DNA of 64,000 bases from NCBI GenBank assembly GCA_011037195.1, contig JAAEAF010001535.1, positions 136,522 through 200,521 on the forward strand, read 5' to 3'. The stretch comes from Triatoma infestans (Eukaryota; Arthropoda; Insecta; Hemiptera; Reduviidae). This document shows positions 48,546-61,378 of the stretch, piece after piece. Below the pieces are notes generated by a model, which worked only from the letters and a program-made list of their open reading frames with translations, did not search any database and was not told the DNA's origin. The translations under genes and the position numbers were made by a program. The first letter of the stretch is position 1, and every line of letters starts with the position of its first letter.

Positions 48546-50600
48546 CACTTAGTGTTTTGTCACGCTTCACATTGGTGGATTATAAGCGGGGTAGGTTATT
48601 ATAGGTTATATTGTGCATGTTTATAATAAACAACAAAAAAGAATGAGTATAAATTATAATTCGAAATTAAATACTAGTTTATAGTAGTAGTGTGTTTTGA
48701 AGAGAAATTAAAGTATTTTAATTAAGTATTGTTGCGACCTGAAACATCAGTTAATTGTGATTCCTTTGGATGTCAGTGTTTGTCATAGAATTTAAGTCTT
48801 ATGAGTGAGTGTAGTTGGTGGAGAACTAGAGTTTGCTTGTGAATACGATAAATCCATTTAGATGCTACGTATAACCCTTTGTGTATTGTGAGAATGTTAA
48901 CGAGGTATTAGTGAAATCTTGTTCGTATTAGATAGGAATACTGTAGAAAACAAAATTAGGGAAGATCCCGTAAGAAGTGGTTAGTTCACTATAGGTATTT
49001 AAATCTATATAGAAAGTTTGAAGAAAATGTGAGGTTAGAGGTTAATGTATCTTTAAAATATTACTTTTTTTCTCTTTCAGTTTTCCTCAAGTTTCTCGAA
49101 AACTGATCTGAACTATTTTCCACCGTATTTCTACCACTTTTATTTGAAACATGGTTCCATAAAGAGGGGAACTCAGACGTTCAGTCGTACGTACAATATG
49201 CACATGCCCTCTGATTGGAATTTGAACATTATTAAACATTTACAATACGCCTGTTTAGAAACTTTGTCAAACGGAATTGAAATAATTATAGTAAAAGGAA
49301 ATCGTATGTTTTGTATTTTATGATGACCAAGACAGTTGGGATTATTTGATTAGTCATACAGATCGTTTAGTATTTCATTAAAAGTTTTTATTAATTCGAT
49401 TAGACATTGTAAATCCGGCATCCAGTATATCGTCACTTATAATATTAAACAAGTAATGTTGACACAATTTGTGGTATGTTGTTGTTTAATTGAAAGAGAA
49501 ATTTATCTTGTTCATTTGATTTCCTTTTCATAATAATATTATATATAATATATATATATATATAAATGGAATAAGAAAAATTTTATTTATGCACAAAAGA
49601 GTGGGAAATCATGTGATAAAATTAATAGATTTGCTTTCTTTACTTAGAATGCTATTTTTAGAATTTAATTTGTAGTAGTATTTCTAAAAATGTTATCATC
49701 TATTTTCAATCTAGGTTGGTTAGATTGATAATCGAATTCTTCGATTTATTGAAGAATAGAAAGCAATTATTGTTTTATGAATTGAAACCATTCAAGATAA
49801 CGCTTGTAAATAATGTCAAGGTTTATGTAAATTTTACATTTTTTTTAGAATCTGCACTTAACGCCGCATTATTTTTCCACTTCTTGACATTCCAATTTGA
49901 AATAGTAGCTAAAACACGGTGAAAAATTAGATTGAAGGGCTGTTACTTAATTATTTTAAATATAAAATTGGAAATTAATTAAATATTTTACTAAATACTC
50001 AAAAATGGCGGCCCTCAGGCTTTGGTTTCATTGCTAGCCTTCTCGTATTTTGTATGAGAATGATAATATAGATAATATTCTGTGAGAGCAAACATAATAT
50101 AGATGATAATCATGAGGAAATTCCGGAAACTTACTTTGGTAACGAAAGCCAGAACTAAACGGCGGCTGTGGGAACCACGGCGTGATTACTACACTATCTG
50201 GCACGCGTTAGCCATTTATGATTGTTGCGCCCAAGTTTTGTTGGTTATTTTAGGAATTGCCTTTCTATATTGCATACTGCATTTTTTCCCGGAAAACATA
50301 TTTCAAATAAAAGTGCAGACTTTATATGTATAGTCGGTGTAAAAAGCTTAAAGGAAGTCATTGGAATCTTATCAAGGAAATCGGGAAAAACCTGGAAAAA
50401 ATCTATTCACTAATTAGATGTTTACTAAATATGATATTTCCGGTTAATCAGTTTGGATGAAAATCTTACTTGGTCGATCTTTGTAAGTACTTGGTTTCAA
50501 TGGTTTCAATGGTTTCAATATTAACTGGTCGCCAATAATGAAGGATCTTTGATAGATACTAGTGCTACTTACTATACCTTGCACAGGTCGTAGTCGTTTT
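48546..50600. other. AT-rich stretch with one unexplained open frame
   Basis: An open frame at 50103-50330 (76 codons) starts with a basic stretch (KARTKRRLWEPRRDYY) and has one hydrophobic span (VLLVILGIAFLYCILHFF). It has a better amino acid mix than the usual chance frames. It may be an orphan small protein, an exon or a transposon trace; I do not recognise it. Otherwise nothing is seen. Confidence 0.3.
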
Positions 50601-51608
50601 TTACTTTCTCTTACTCCTAATAAGAGGAAGTATTGTAATCGTGTCAAATTTTCGATATCGAGTTTTCACCGGAAATATCCGTTTTGAGGTCCCCTGAGTC
50701 CAAAAAAGTGGTTTTTAGCAAATGGATGTGTGTAGGTGTGTGTGTATGAATGTGAACAGCATAGCTCAAAAACGAAAAGCCATAGAAAGCTGAAACTTGA
50801 TATTCCGTTTGGGTATCATGCGATCTGACTGTGCATTATCTGTCAAAATTCCTCAACCGGAAGTACCACTTTACTAGTTGGTTTTTTTACTTTTTTGTTT
50901 TTTGTTTTTCTCAAAAATGGCTCCAACGATTTTCTTTAAACTTGGTACCTCAACTACATATACAAGGTGCTATAACTTTTATTTGAAACATTTCTCTGGG
51001 AAAATTCATTTAAGGGCACTTTTGGGGGAGGGGTAGAGTTAGGTTAACCTCTAAAGTGCTATTTCAGTTTATTACATAATTCGGTCATTTAAATAATATT
51101 AATTAAAATTAAATATGTTGTTGAAATTCCGAGTTTGAGAAAAATCGGATAACCGGAAATGCTTTTGTTTTAACATTTTACTAAATGATTTTTTTCGCGA
51201 TTTTCTCAAAAATGGCCCCGACGATTTTCTTGAAACTACACATATAAACTACACATTTAAAGGTCTACAACTTTTACATAAAACATTTCTCTGGAAAAAT
51301 TCATTTAAGGGCACTTTTCAGGAGAGTGGTAGGGTTACAACTTCCTCTAAAGTGGTATCATACTTGATTATACAACTCTATCATCCAAATGAAATTAATT
51401 AGAAATAAATAGATAGCCAAAAATTCCGAGTTTGAAGGAAATTAATAAACCGGAAGTGCGCTTTTACTGAATAGTTTTTTTTTTTCAGTTTTCGACAAAT
51501 TTCATTAAATTTGGTGCACAAACTATAAAATTTGTCAATTATAATTTTGAGAACTAGGAGTAAGAGAAAGTTGTGTGAGTGTTTCACACCAGATTTTTTT
51601 TTTTTTTA
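50601..51608 (+). repeat. Repeat family R, long copy 1
   Basis: The head reads ttactcctaataagaggaag, then atatcgagttttcaccgg. The body has three aaccgg-headed units, starting at 50855, 51151 and 51448, so the period is 296-297 bases. Each unit carries 'ctcaaaaatggc' and 'aacatttctctgg' words. The tail reads ggagtaagagaaagttgtgt, then a hairpin GTGTGA/TCACAC with loop GTGTT, then cagatttt. No protein is encoded. Confidence 0.82.
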
Positions 51609-51742
51609 GAGAATTAGCAAGATACGAGGGGGACACCAGTGTTGATAAGAAAATTGAACATCATATCCAATTAGAGAAACATTTCTCCTAGAAGAGAGAG
51701 AGAGACAGAAAAATCATTAAAAAAAAAAAAAAGAAGAAGAAA

Positions 51743-52510
51743 AATCTGGTTTGAAACACTCACACAACTTTCTCTTACTCCAGTTCTCAAAATTTGAGTG
51801 ACATATTTTTTTTCAAACTATAAAATTTTTACTTAATAAAATGACTTGTTTCCAAAAAAGTTCCCAATAAAAAGTAATAGGTATCAGTGTTCATAGTGTA
51901 ACAAATTTTTATGAAATCCATCATTGTTTAGTTGGAAAAATTCGTGGGAAACTGAAATAACTTCAGAAAAATGCACTTCAGTTCAACCAATGTTTTTCAA
52001 ACACAAAATTTTCACAACTTATTTAATATTAATATATATATTAATATTAATATATATAATATTAATAATATTATTTAGATGATAGAATTATATAATAAAC
52101 TAAAATAACACTTTAGAAGGAAAACATAACTCCATCTCTCTCCCAAAAAACGCGGAATTAAATGAACTTTTCCAAATAAATGTTATAAAGAGCTATGTAT
52201 AGTTATTATATCAAGTTTAAAGAAATAGTTGGAGCTATTTCCGAGTAAGTCGCGAAAACAAAAAAAAAACATTCAGTAAAGTGTTATTTCCGGTTGAGGA
52301 ATTTTGTCGGATCCCACACGTTGATACCCACACGGAATGTCCAAGTATGAACTTTCTGCGATGTTTGCTTTTTTGAGTTATGTTTTTCACACACTCACAA
52401 AGGCATTTTTTTTTTTTTTTTTGAGCTCAGTAGACCCGAAAACGTGTGTTTCCGGCGGTGAAAACTCGATATAGAAAATTTGACACGATTACAATACTTC
52501 CTTTCACTAA
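51743..52510 (-). repeat. Repeat family R, copy 2 (inverted)
   Basis: It begins at its 3' end (aatctggtttgaaacactca) and ends at the head region (tgacacgattacaatacttc). It lies tail to tail with copy 1, about 135 bases apart. The interior is shortened. Confidence 0.78.
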
Positions 52511-52544
52511 ACACTAGGAAAATGTAAAACTATCGTGGTAAAAG

Positions 52545-52605
52545 GACTTCTTGTGTATGGGCGTGTGTGTGTGTGTGAGAGTGAGAGAGACAGACAGACA
52601 GACGA
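52545..52605. repeat. (GT)n/(GA)n/(GACA)n compound microsatellite
   Basis: A run of gt units changes to ga and then to cagacaga units. Confidence 0.8.
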
Positions 52606-53094
52606 AATATCACAAAAATGAAAAATTTATAAATTAGTCAGATATTTACAAGATTAACTTGAAACGTTTTATATTATCTCCTGATACATTATTAATTTAG
52701 TACAAGATATTTAATTTTCAATTTTTATTTCATCAATTAACTTTGCAGATTGTTAAATTAGTTGTAAAATAGTTTTATGATCATAAGTTTGGATGATTTG
52801 ATTAAAGGTTCTTCTTGCTTGGCACAAGATTGATAACCTTTTGTCAACCTTTAAAAGTCATTTCATGGACCCCCCTCCATGTTATTGATTAATATTTTTA
52901 TTTTGCCATCATTTTTCTCAAATTTTATTTCTTTTTTTTTTTTTTTTAGAAAAGAATAAGAGATAAGAAATTAGGTTATACGTCAATAACATCAGTGCGT
53001 ATTTACTCCGAATTATTTTTAGGTTAACTGTGTTCGCGATTCTTCAATGATGAAAACATATTGCATTAAGAAAATCAGTATGTTATGTTAGGCT

Positions 53095-53615
53095 GGTAAG
53101 TGGAAGAAGTATTGCGTGCGATCGTGTCGAAAGTTTTGATTTCGTGTTTCCACCGGATATAAACGTTTTGAAGTCACCTGATCCGAAAAACTGGTTTTTA
53201 GAAATTGGTCTTTTGTGTGTGTAACTGCGTCAGCTTAACTTCAAAACAGAAAATCGAAGAAAGTTCAGATTTGATATTTAGTTCAAATGATGGGGGGGGG
53301 GCAATAAGATTTTTATTAAAATCGGTTAACCGGAAGTAACATTTTAATGAATAAATTTTCAGTTGTTATTAATTACAATGAAATGTGATGGCAAAATTCC
53401 TAGCTCTAAGAAAATTAGTTTATCGAAAGTACATCTTTAGCGAAAAACTGTATATAAAGCGACCTATAACTTTTTTTTCTGAGAAGTTACATTTAAGTGA
53501 AATTTGAGGGAGTGGGTGGGTGGTTTGAGTGGAAGGAGGGGCTTTAAAAAAAAAAAATATAGATTAATAAAGTTTAGATTATACCAATTCGCACCAGACT
53601 TTTTTTCCATTTAAA
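53095..53615 (+). repeat. Repeat family R, diverged copy
   Basis: The head (gaagtattgcgtgcgatcgt, tttccaccgg), one aaccggaagt unit and a worn tail (tcgcaccagacttttttt) are recognisable. It is the most diverged of the long copies. Confidence 0.6.
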
Positions 53616-53668
53616 CATTAGCGAATTGAATATATAGAAATTCATGTTATCTTGCAAAATTGTTTCAA

Positions 53669-54570
53669 AAAATCTGATGTGAAACACTCACACAACTTTC
53701 TCTTACTCCAGTTCTCAAAATTATAATTGGCAAATTTTATAGTTTGTGTACCAAATTTAATGAAATTCGTCGAAAACTGAAAAAAACTGTCCAGTGAAAG
53801 CGCACTTCCGGTTTACTAATTTTCTTGAAACTCGGAATTTTGGCCATCTATTTATTTCTAATTAATTTTGTTTGGATAATAGCCCAGAGAAATGTTTTAA
53901 ATAAAAATTGTAGATCTTTGTATGTTTAGTTTATATATGCGAAGTTTCAAGGAAATCGTCGGAGACATTTTTGAGAAAATCGCGAATAATGAAAAAAAAT
54001 CATTTACTAAAATGGTAATTAAAAGCACTTCCGGTTATCCGATTTTTTTGAAACTCGGAATTTCAACAACATATTCAATTCTAATTAACATTATTTAGGT
54101 GATAGAATTGTTTGATAAACTGAAATAGTACTTTAGATGAAAACTTAACCCTACCCCTCCCCCAAAATTACCCTTAAATGAATTTTCCCAGAGAAACATT
54201 TCAAATAAAAGTTGTAGCTCTGTTGATATACCAGGTTTAAAGAAAATTGTCCGAGCCATTTTTGAGAAACACGCCAAAAAGTAAAAAAAAAACAAAAAAA
54301 CAAAGTGGTACTTCCGGTTGAGGAATTTTGACAGATGACCCACTGTCAGATGCCATGGTGATACCTAAACGGAATATCAAGTTTCAACTTTCTACGATTT
54401 TTCGTTTTTGAGCTATGCTGTTCACATACACGCACACACACACAGACCATTTGCTAAAAACCACTTGTTTGGATATAACCTCAAAACGGATATTTCCGGT
54501 GAAAGCTCGATATCGAAAATTTGACACGATTACAAGACTTTCTCTTATTAGGAGTAAGAGAAAGTAAAAA
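53669..54570 (-). repeat. Repeat family R, copy 4 (inverted)
   Basis: Full from tail (aatctgatgtgaaacactca) to head (gacacgattacaagactttc, then ttattaggagtaagagaaag). It contains several ttccggtt unit borders. Confidence 0.8.
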
Positions 54571-54734
54571 GAAAAAGTAAATTGTGCGGCCCATATAGAT
54601 AGACATCGTTAATGATCGTCTGATCTTTAATAAGAGTGAGACGTTAAAGCTAGGCCTCCCACTTGCGATTTCTAGTAGCGCTAAATAAAAACTTGCTGCC
54701 GCAGAAAATCTACAAGGAGCACACAGAAAATCCC

Positions 54735-55372
54735 AAGAAATATCCGTTTTGAGATCTCCTGAGTCCAAAAAAACTGGTTTTTAGAAAATGGTCTGTTTGC
54801 GTGTATGTATGTATATATGTGAACAGCATAGCTCAAAAACGAAAAACCGTAGAAAGTTGATATTCCGTTTAGGTATCACCATGCGATCTGACTGCGTTAT
54901 CTGTCAAAATTCCTCAACCGGTAGTACCACTTTACTAGTTGACTTTTTTACTTTTTTGCGTTTTTCTCAAAAATGGCTCCAAGGATTTTCTTTAAACTTA
55001 TTACATCAACTACATATACAAGAAGCTAAAACTTTTATTTGAAACATTTCTCTGGGAAAATTGATTTAAGGGCCCTATCTGGGGGAGGGGTGGGATTAGA
55101 TTCTCGTCTAAAGTGCTATTTCAGTTTATTAGACAATTCTGTGTCATCGACATAGTGTTAATTAGAATTGAATGTGTTGTTGAAATTCCGAGTTTTAAGA
55201 AAATTAGTAAACCGGAAGTGCGCTTTTAAACTGAACATTTTTTTTCAGTTTTCGACGAATTTCATTAAATTTGATACACAGATTATAAAATTGGTCAATT
55301 ATAATTTTGAGAACTGGAGTAAGAGAAAGTTGTGTGACTGTTTCACACCAGATTTTTTTTTTTTTTTTTTTG
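54735..55372 (+). repeat. Repeat family R, copy 5 (one unit shorter)
   Basis: It runs from aatatccgttttgagatctc to the tail ggagtaagagaaagttgtgt and cagattttttt. It has one fewer internal aaccgg unit than copy 1. A 40-base tail fragment also lies at 55505-55550. Confidence 0.78.
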
Positions 55373-55974
55373 ATGTCTTATTTGTATTTTATCCTATTTC
55401 GTTTGGTGCACTCTACTGGGCTGCTGAGTCATTCTCTACCTGCCAATATTAGAAAAATTTGAGATTAATGACATTTGTCATTTTATATTCATCTAATTTT
55501 ACTAACAGGAGTAAGAAAAAATTTTGTGAATGTTTTCCACTAGATTGTTTCCCTCTAAAGCCTTTGAGAGCTACTTCGTTTATACACTACTTCAATTATT
55601 TATATGTAATGAATATAAAGTGATTTTTTTTTTTGGTTCTGTTCATACAATATTCGATTACTCTCCTCGTGCGGTAAATGTAGTTACAATTTTTTTCTTC
55701 TCTAATAATACACTGCCTTCTTTTCGTTTTTTCTCATTCATTATTTCTTTTTGAATTATTCCAAGAGAAAGCTGCAAGCAGCTTTATCTACCCAGTGATC
55801 TGAACCTCCACATTATACATACATACACCTTTATATGACCGCATATCATGAATAGCCAATGAAGTCCATTGTTTTCAGTTTCACCTTTAATATTCAATAA
55901 AATCACTGTTTAGCAATCAATAATAAAGTATTCCTCCGATAGTATTATGCCAAGTGATTTTTTTTTATATTATA

Positions 55975-57266
55975 CAGGGTTGGTGCAAAAATAATGCAGG
56001 TTTTTATATGCAAAAAAAAAAAATTATTATAATTTGTATAAAACTAAGATTATTTATTCAAAATATGTTCCATCATTATCAACACATAGTTGCCAACGTG
56101 TCAGAAGCATTTTTATTCCAGTTTCTAAAAAATCTTTATTTAAACTCTCAATAAACTCGCGGAAGGCATTTTCGGTTTCACTTCGGTCCCTAAAATTTTT
56201 TCCTCTTAAGAAGTTGTCCAAATGTCTAAATAAGTGGAAGTCCGTCGGCGAGAGATCGGGGGAGTATGGAGGGTGCGGAAGTGTTTCAAATTTCAATTCC
56301 TGAAGTTTCCTGAGAGTTGGCATTGCGATATGTGGCCTGGCGTTATCGTGATGAAGAATTGGTCCTTTCCGATTCACCAATGCTGGACAAAGATTTTGCA
56401 ATTTCCTATGCATTTTGTCAATTTCTTGACAATATGTTTCAGCCGTGATTGTTTCGCCAGTATTTAGGAAGCTGTAATGAATAACACCTGCAGTAGACCA
56501 CCACACTGTCACCATTACTTTTTTCGGGTGCAGGCTTGGTTTCGCGAAATGTTTTGGTGCTTCATCCTTGTCCAGCCACTGGCCTGACCGTCTCCTGTTG
56601 TCGTATTGGATCCATTTTTCATCACATGTCACGATTCGATTAAGAAATGGTTCATTTTGGTAGCGCAACAGAAGAGAATTGCAAATTTCAAAACGCCGAT
56701 GTTTTTGGCTCTGGGTCAATTCGTGAGGTACCCACGTGTCGAGCTTTTTAACTTTACCAATTTGTTCGAGATGGCGAACGACTGTTGAGTGGTCAACACT
56801 AACTTCTCTCGCAAAGTCCCGAGTGGTTTTGCGAGGGTTATCTTCCACCAATGCCCTAAGATGGTCGTGATCAACAACAGAGGGCCTACCGCGACCTTCC
56901 TTGTCTTCGAGATCAAAATCTCCAACACGAAATTTTTGGAACCATCGCTGCACTGTGTACATTCACTGATGCTTCCTTCACCCCAAACAACATTGATGTT
57001 ACGCGCAGTTTGAGCCGCACTTCGACCAAGTTTGAACTCGTAAAAATAAATTTGACGAAAATCTTGTTTTGACATGGTGAATATCGGAGGTCTTAACTCA
57101 TACAAAATGGAACACAAACTAAACTGATATTTGAGGAAAAACAACATTAATAAACATTGTTTATAATCCATTACCTAGACTGGAGGATTATCTTTGTTTA
57201 CTTGGCAAGCAGAAGTAAACAAAAGATGAAAGTTCAAAAACCTGCATTATTTTTGCACCAACCCCA
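55975..57266. mobile_element. Mariner transposon, near full length
   Basis: Both ends carry a 28-base inverted repeat (start ggttggtgcaaaaataatgc), perfect by eye, at about 55977 and 57264. TA precedes the left end. The 1.29-kb length is normal for mariner. It contains one transposase gene on the minus strand, broken once. It lies inside the R-repeat cluster. Confidence 0.93.
56054..57075 (-). pseudogene. Mariner transposase, one frameshift
   Basis: The frame starts at ATG 57075 (MSKQDFRQIYFYEFKLGR), giving the N-terminal helix-turn-helix. Near 56955 an extra AC shifts the frame. The second frame continues VQRWFQKFRVGDFDLEDKEG to a stop at 56054-56056. The catalytic triad is visible: TCDEKW, HHDNARPH and SPTDFHLF, with 34 residues between the last two acids (DD34D). 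Second-domain motifs WVPHEL and YSPDL are normal. Total length of about 341 codons matches mariner transposases. The single shift suggests a recently silenced copy. Confidence 0.93.
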
Positions 57267-57370
57267 ATAATTATTTGTGATTTTTAAGGTCAAAATGATA
57301 ATATTCATATCCATTCCATGAATGAGTAAATCAATAGTTATTATAATCTACATTTTTACTTTATTGTACG

Positions 57371-58386
57371 ATAAGTAAGAGGAAGTATTGTAATCGTGTC
57401 TGGTTTCGATATCGAGTTTTCACCGGAAACGTGAATTTGAGGTCCCCTGATTGAAAAAAGTGGTTTTTATAAATGGAAAGATGAAAATATTTGTATCTAT
57501 TAATGAAACCTGACTATATATGTTAGACTGTGTCTTGCATTGTGTGTACGTACAGACGACGCTACAGATTGAACAGCATAGAAATAATGATGGTGTTGTA
57601 GAAAACTGAAACTTAATATTCCGTTTAGGTATCACCATGCGTTTGAAACTGGATGGTATCTTTCAAAATTCCTCAACCGGAAGTACCACTTTATGGTGTT
57701 GACTTTTTTACTTTTTTGCGTTTTAATGTTCAATGGCTCCAAGGATTTTCTTTAAACTTGATTCATCAACTACATATACGTACTAATAGTGTTGCAATTT
57801 GAAACATTTCTCTGGGAAAATTGATTTAAGGGCCCTTCTGGGGGAGGGGTGGGGTTTCAAAGTACTCTAAAGTGCTATTTCGGGTTATTACACAATTCGG
57901 TCATTTAAATAATGTTAATTAGAATTAAATATGTTGTTGAAATTCCGAGTTTGAGAAAAAGGACGCTCCGGAAGTGCTTTTGTTTTAATTTATTACTAAA
58001 TATGATTTTTTCACTTTTTCGCAATTTTCTCAAAAATGATGGGTAACGATTTTCTTGAAACTACACATATAAACTAAACAACAAAGATCTAGGCAAGTTT
58101 GTCGTTTTTGCAAAAACATTTTCTTCATTTAAGGGCACTTTTAGGTTGGGGTAGGGCAAAAGCTTCCTCTAAAGTGGTATCACTCAGATTATACAACTCT
58201 AACTCAGTAATGAAAAAATTAGAATGGCTCAAAAAGCCTTTACACTAACTGTGCGCGCGATCAACTCTTTTTTTTTGCAACTTTTTATTTAGTTTTTTTC
58301 ACTGTTATAAAATTTCATTAAATTTGGTACATAAACTAGTAAATTTGTCAATTATAATTTTGATAAGATCATCCAGAGAAAGTTCC
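57371..58386 (+). repeat. Repeat family R, copy 6 with blocky differences
   Basis: The head (agaggaagtattgtaatcgt), aaccggaagt and ccggaagtgc units and a tail as far as attataattttga are present. It differs from the other copies in short clustered blocks rather than scattered bases. The terminal hairpin is lost at the junction near 58386. Confidence 0.72.
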
Positions 58387-58389
58387 TTG

Positions 58390-58960
58390 AGTCAACATGA
58401 TGATCGCCGGACAACGACGCCTCAGTCACCTTCAGGGGTTGGAAGGAAGTGTGGTTGAGAACAAATTAGCTGCTAATGGATTAGGATGTGTTGATAAGTT
58501 TTTGTGGAAATCTATTGTAATGAGTTTTAGTAAGTTCGAATATAAAAGGAATTTTGTGATCTTTATCTATAGTTAGGTTACTGACATAGAATGGATCGTT
58601 TACAATGCGGCGGAGAATTTTGTGAGATTGAAGTGTTTGTAATCGGTTGATATTAGATCGTTTAGCTGATCCGTAAAGTTCAAGTCCGTAAGTCCGTAAT
58701 ATAGATGCTTGGAGGGATAGATAAAGTCGTCTTTTATTGTGAAGTGTTAGTTTTGATCGGTGATTAAGTAGTCTGGCTAGAAGCTTTTATATCTTTTGTT
58801 TAATTCTATTCGTTTAAGTCGTGTATGAGGAGTCTAGGTGAGTCTCTTGTCGAAGTATAGTCCCAGGTACCGCACATGGTCGGTTGAAGGAATAGCAGAA
58901 TTATATAAGCAGACAGGGTCAATAGCGCAAAAAACTTACACACAAAAAATTAACCAGCTG
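58390..58960 (-). mobile_element. Jockey-type LINE fragment
   Basis: The minus strand reads IPSTDHVRYLGLYFDKRLT, then RTPHTRLKRIELNKRYK-like text and SNINRLQTLQSHKILRRIVN with DPFYVSNLTI. This order is the end of the reverse transcriptase of Jockey-like elements. Stops and deletions break it. Confidence 0.7.
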
Positions 58961-58969
58961 CTTATAATA

Positions 58970-59006
58970 ATAATAATAATAATAATAATTATTATTATTA
59001 TTATTC
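58970..59006. repeat. (AAT)n/(ATT)n palindromic microsatellite
   Basis: About eight AAT units directly followed by about seven ATT units, forming a self-complementary hairpin. Confidence 0.85.
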
Positions 59007-59439
59007 TAGTTTTTATATAGTCACAACCAATATCAGTAACTTTTCAAGTAATAGAGAACTTTTAACAGCAAAATTAAACTTTAAAGTTGTGAAAGTTTAA
59101 TTTTATGTAATGAGAGTGATTATTAACTAATAAAAGGTTAATTTGATTTTTTTTTAGAAGTTTAACTTTTGTTTAAAAAATAGATATTATTTGATCGATT
59201 AAAAGGATAAGTTGATTGCGCTCTAGATGTACAACTCTGGAAACCCTTCATTTCTCTCATTCCTGAAAATTATTTAAACATGAAGGTATCAAGATATCAA
59301 TTTTGCCATACCTACTGAATAGTATTTTGTCAGGAATTAAAAGTGAAATATATCATTAATGTGGCGTCAAATTGTCGTATCGGCGTGTTTAATATCCCAG
59401 ATAGCTACCTTATATACGTTTAAATAACAGACACCATGG

Positions 59440-60130
59440 GATCTGACGGTGCGTTATGCTGTAAAAATTCGTCAACCGGAAGTACCACTTTAGATAGTTT
59501 TTTTTTTTTTTACTAATTTGCGATTTAAAAATTAAAAAGTAATTTACCATTAATTTCCAATTTTAAGTAATTATAAATAAAGTAAAAAATGTCAAAATAA
59601 GTAAGATTGGAATATAATGTTTTATTATCCATAAGTAACGAAGCCGACATAATGAGGTTCCAACTTTTAGGAACTTCGGGCGCAAAAAATTATTGACTTT
59701 AATTGACTTCAATTGATCGCGGAAATATCGCGATCGTATTATATTTTCGAAATTGTGTTTTCATTGGAAATGTTTTGATGTCTTCAGAATACGAAAACAA
59801 TTTTTAGCGAATGGTCTTATGTATGTATACGTGTGTGTGTGTGTGTGGGTGTGTGTATAAAATATCTCACAAACGCAAAATGGTAGGAAGCTTAAAATTG
59901 ATATTTTAATTAGATACTATCTCACCGCTTCTTATACTAAGGTTTCGGTCAAAATCTATCAACCGGAAGTTCGACTTTACTGAATGATTTTTATTTTTAT
60001 CACGATTCTCTCAAAAACGGATCCAACATTTTTTTTAAAACTTTTTAGACCATCATCTATACACATAAATGCCTATCATTTTTTTTTCTTTTTTCGTGAT
60101 TTTTTTTTTTTCGAAGTTACAACCTCTATT
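59440..60130 (+). repeat. Repeat family R, diverged pieces
   Basis: Two pieces: a unit start (tcaaccggaagtaccacttt) near 59470, and a head-like block from about 59715 (atcgcgatcgtattatattt) to a caaccggaagttcgac unit near 59960. The remainder is worn. Confidence 0.5.
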
Positions 60131-60394
60131 GTAAATCTACAATAAGTTAATAGGATGAGATGAGATGATATTTTGAAGTGAAGAGCAGGAGGAGAGAAAC
60201 TACCCAATGGTAGCTTTCTCTATGGGGTGGCATAGTATTTTTTCCTGGCAATATGGTGACAGTTTAAATATTTAAAATAAAAGTACGTTCCATTCAAGCC
60301 CATGTCCAAACACCCCATAGTTAACAAAATCCAGAATAAAAATCAATACTAACAAATTATATTGTGTTCACCTTAAAAAAAAAAGTTCTTCCTC

Positions 60395-60960
60395 CAGTTT
60401 ACCTATTCAGCACTCCTATCCCACCGGCAGTAACCATGTGTCGTTATCTTGGTATGTACCTAACAAGCGGAACCCACACCACCAGACTTACACGGCTTTC
60501 TTAACAACCGTTCAGACTACTTTGCTACAACTGTCCTTGAAAAGCGCTCTAAACTCACTCTAATAAAATAAAAGTTGACTCTATACTTCACTACTCGCAC
60601 CCATCTGAATGTACAGACTAGAACTCTACGGAACCACAAAACGTACCAACCTCACCAGAATACAAACCCTGCCATCCAAAATCCTCCGATGCATAGTCGA
60701 TGGTCCTTATTACGTGTCCAACCATACAATCCACACAGATCTGAAGATTTCTTTTGTCCACGATATAGCAAAGCTCCGGTATAAGAAATTCCACAGCACA
60801 CTCCCCCCTCATCCCAATCCTCTCGCCTAAAACCCTCTCCTCCACCACACTTCCAGGCAATCCTGCAAGGCGATTGAAATGTCGTTGGCCATGCGACCTT
60901 CTGGGTGACTAATGACGTAGTTGTCACTGGATAACTACCATTCATGTCCGTCACGTCATT
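60395..60960 (+). mobile_element. Jockey-type LINE fragment
   Basis: Higher in G+C than the flanks. In mixed frames it reads PAVTMCRYLGMYLTSG, then RLELYGTTKRTNLTRIQTLP, SKILRCIVDGPYYVSN and TIHTDLKISFVHDIAKLRYK, ending near LPPHPNPL. This is the same polymerase region as at 58390-58960, on the opposite strand and from a different copy. Frameshifts and stops are present. Confidence 0.72.
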
Positions 60961-61049
60961 GTTTATATCTCCTATTAGCCTATTTACTTGTTACATATTT
61001 ATATATTCATTAATTCAATTTAAAAAAAAATAAAAGTCATGTGAATTTA

Positions 61050-61378
61050 TGTATGTAGATAGTATGCGAAGTTTAAAAACAAATCACTGGAGAAGTTTTC
61101 AAAAAAAATAGCGAAAAACTGAAAGAAAAAATCCGTTAAGTCGTAATTCTGGTTGAATGATGTTGGCAAAAAACTCCATGTCAGGATGCAGTGGTGAAAC
61201 CTAAACAGAATTACAAAGTTTGAGTTCTTTTGAGATATTTTATTTCACACATAATATCCGGGAAAACATGTTTTTCGAACTCTGGGGACCTCAAAACATT
61301 TAATTCGAGGGGAAAACTCAATTTCAATAATTTGACACGATCGCAATACTTCCTCTTAATAGGAGTAAAACGGATATT
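61050..61378 (-). repeat. Repeat family R, head-side fragment
   Basis: It ends with the complement of the head (tttgacacgatcgcaatact, then cctcttaataggagtaa). Only one unit remains. Confidence 0.6.

Noticed and set aside
56234..57013. Several + strand frames
   Set aside because: Shadows of the mariner transposase on the minus strand.
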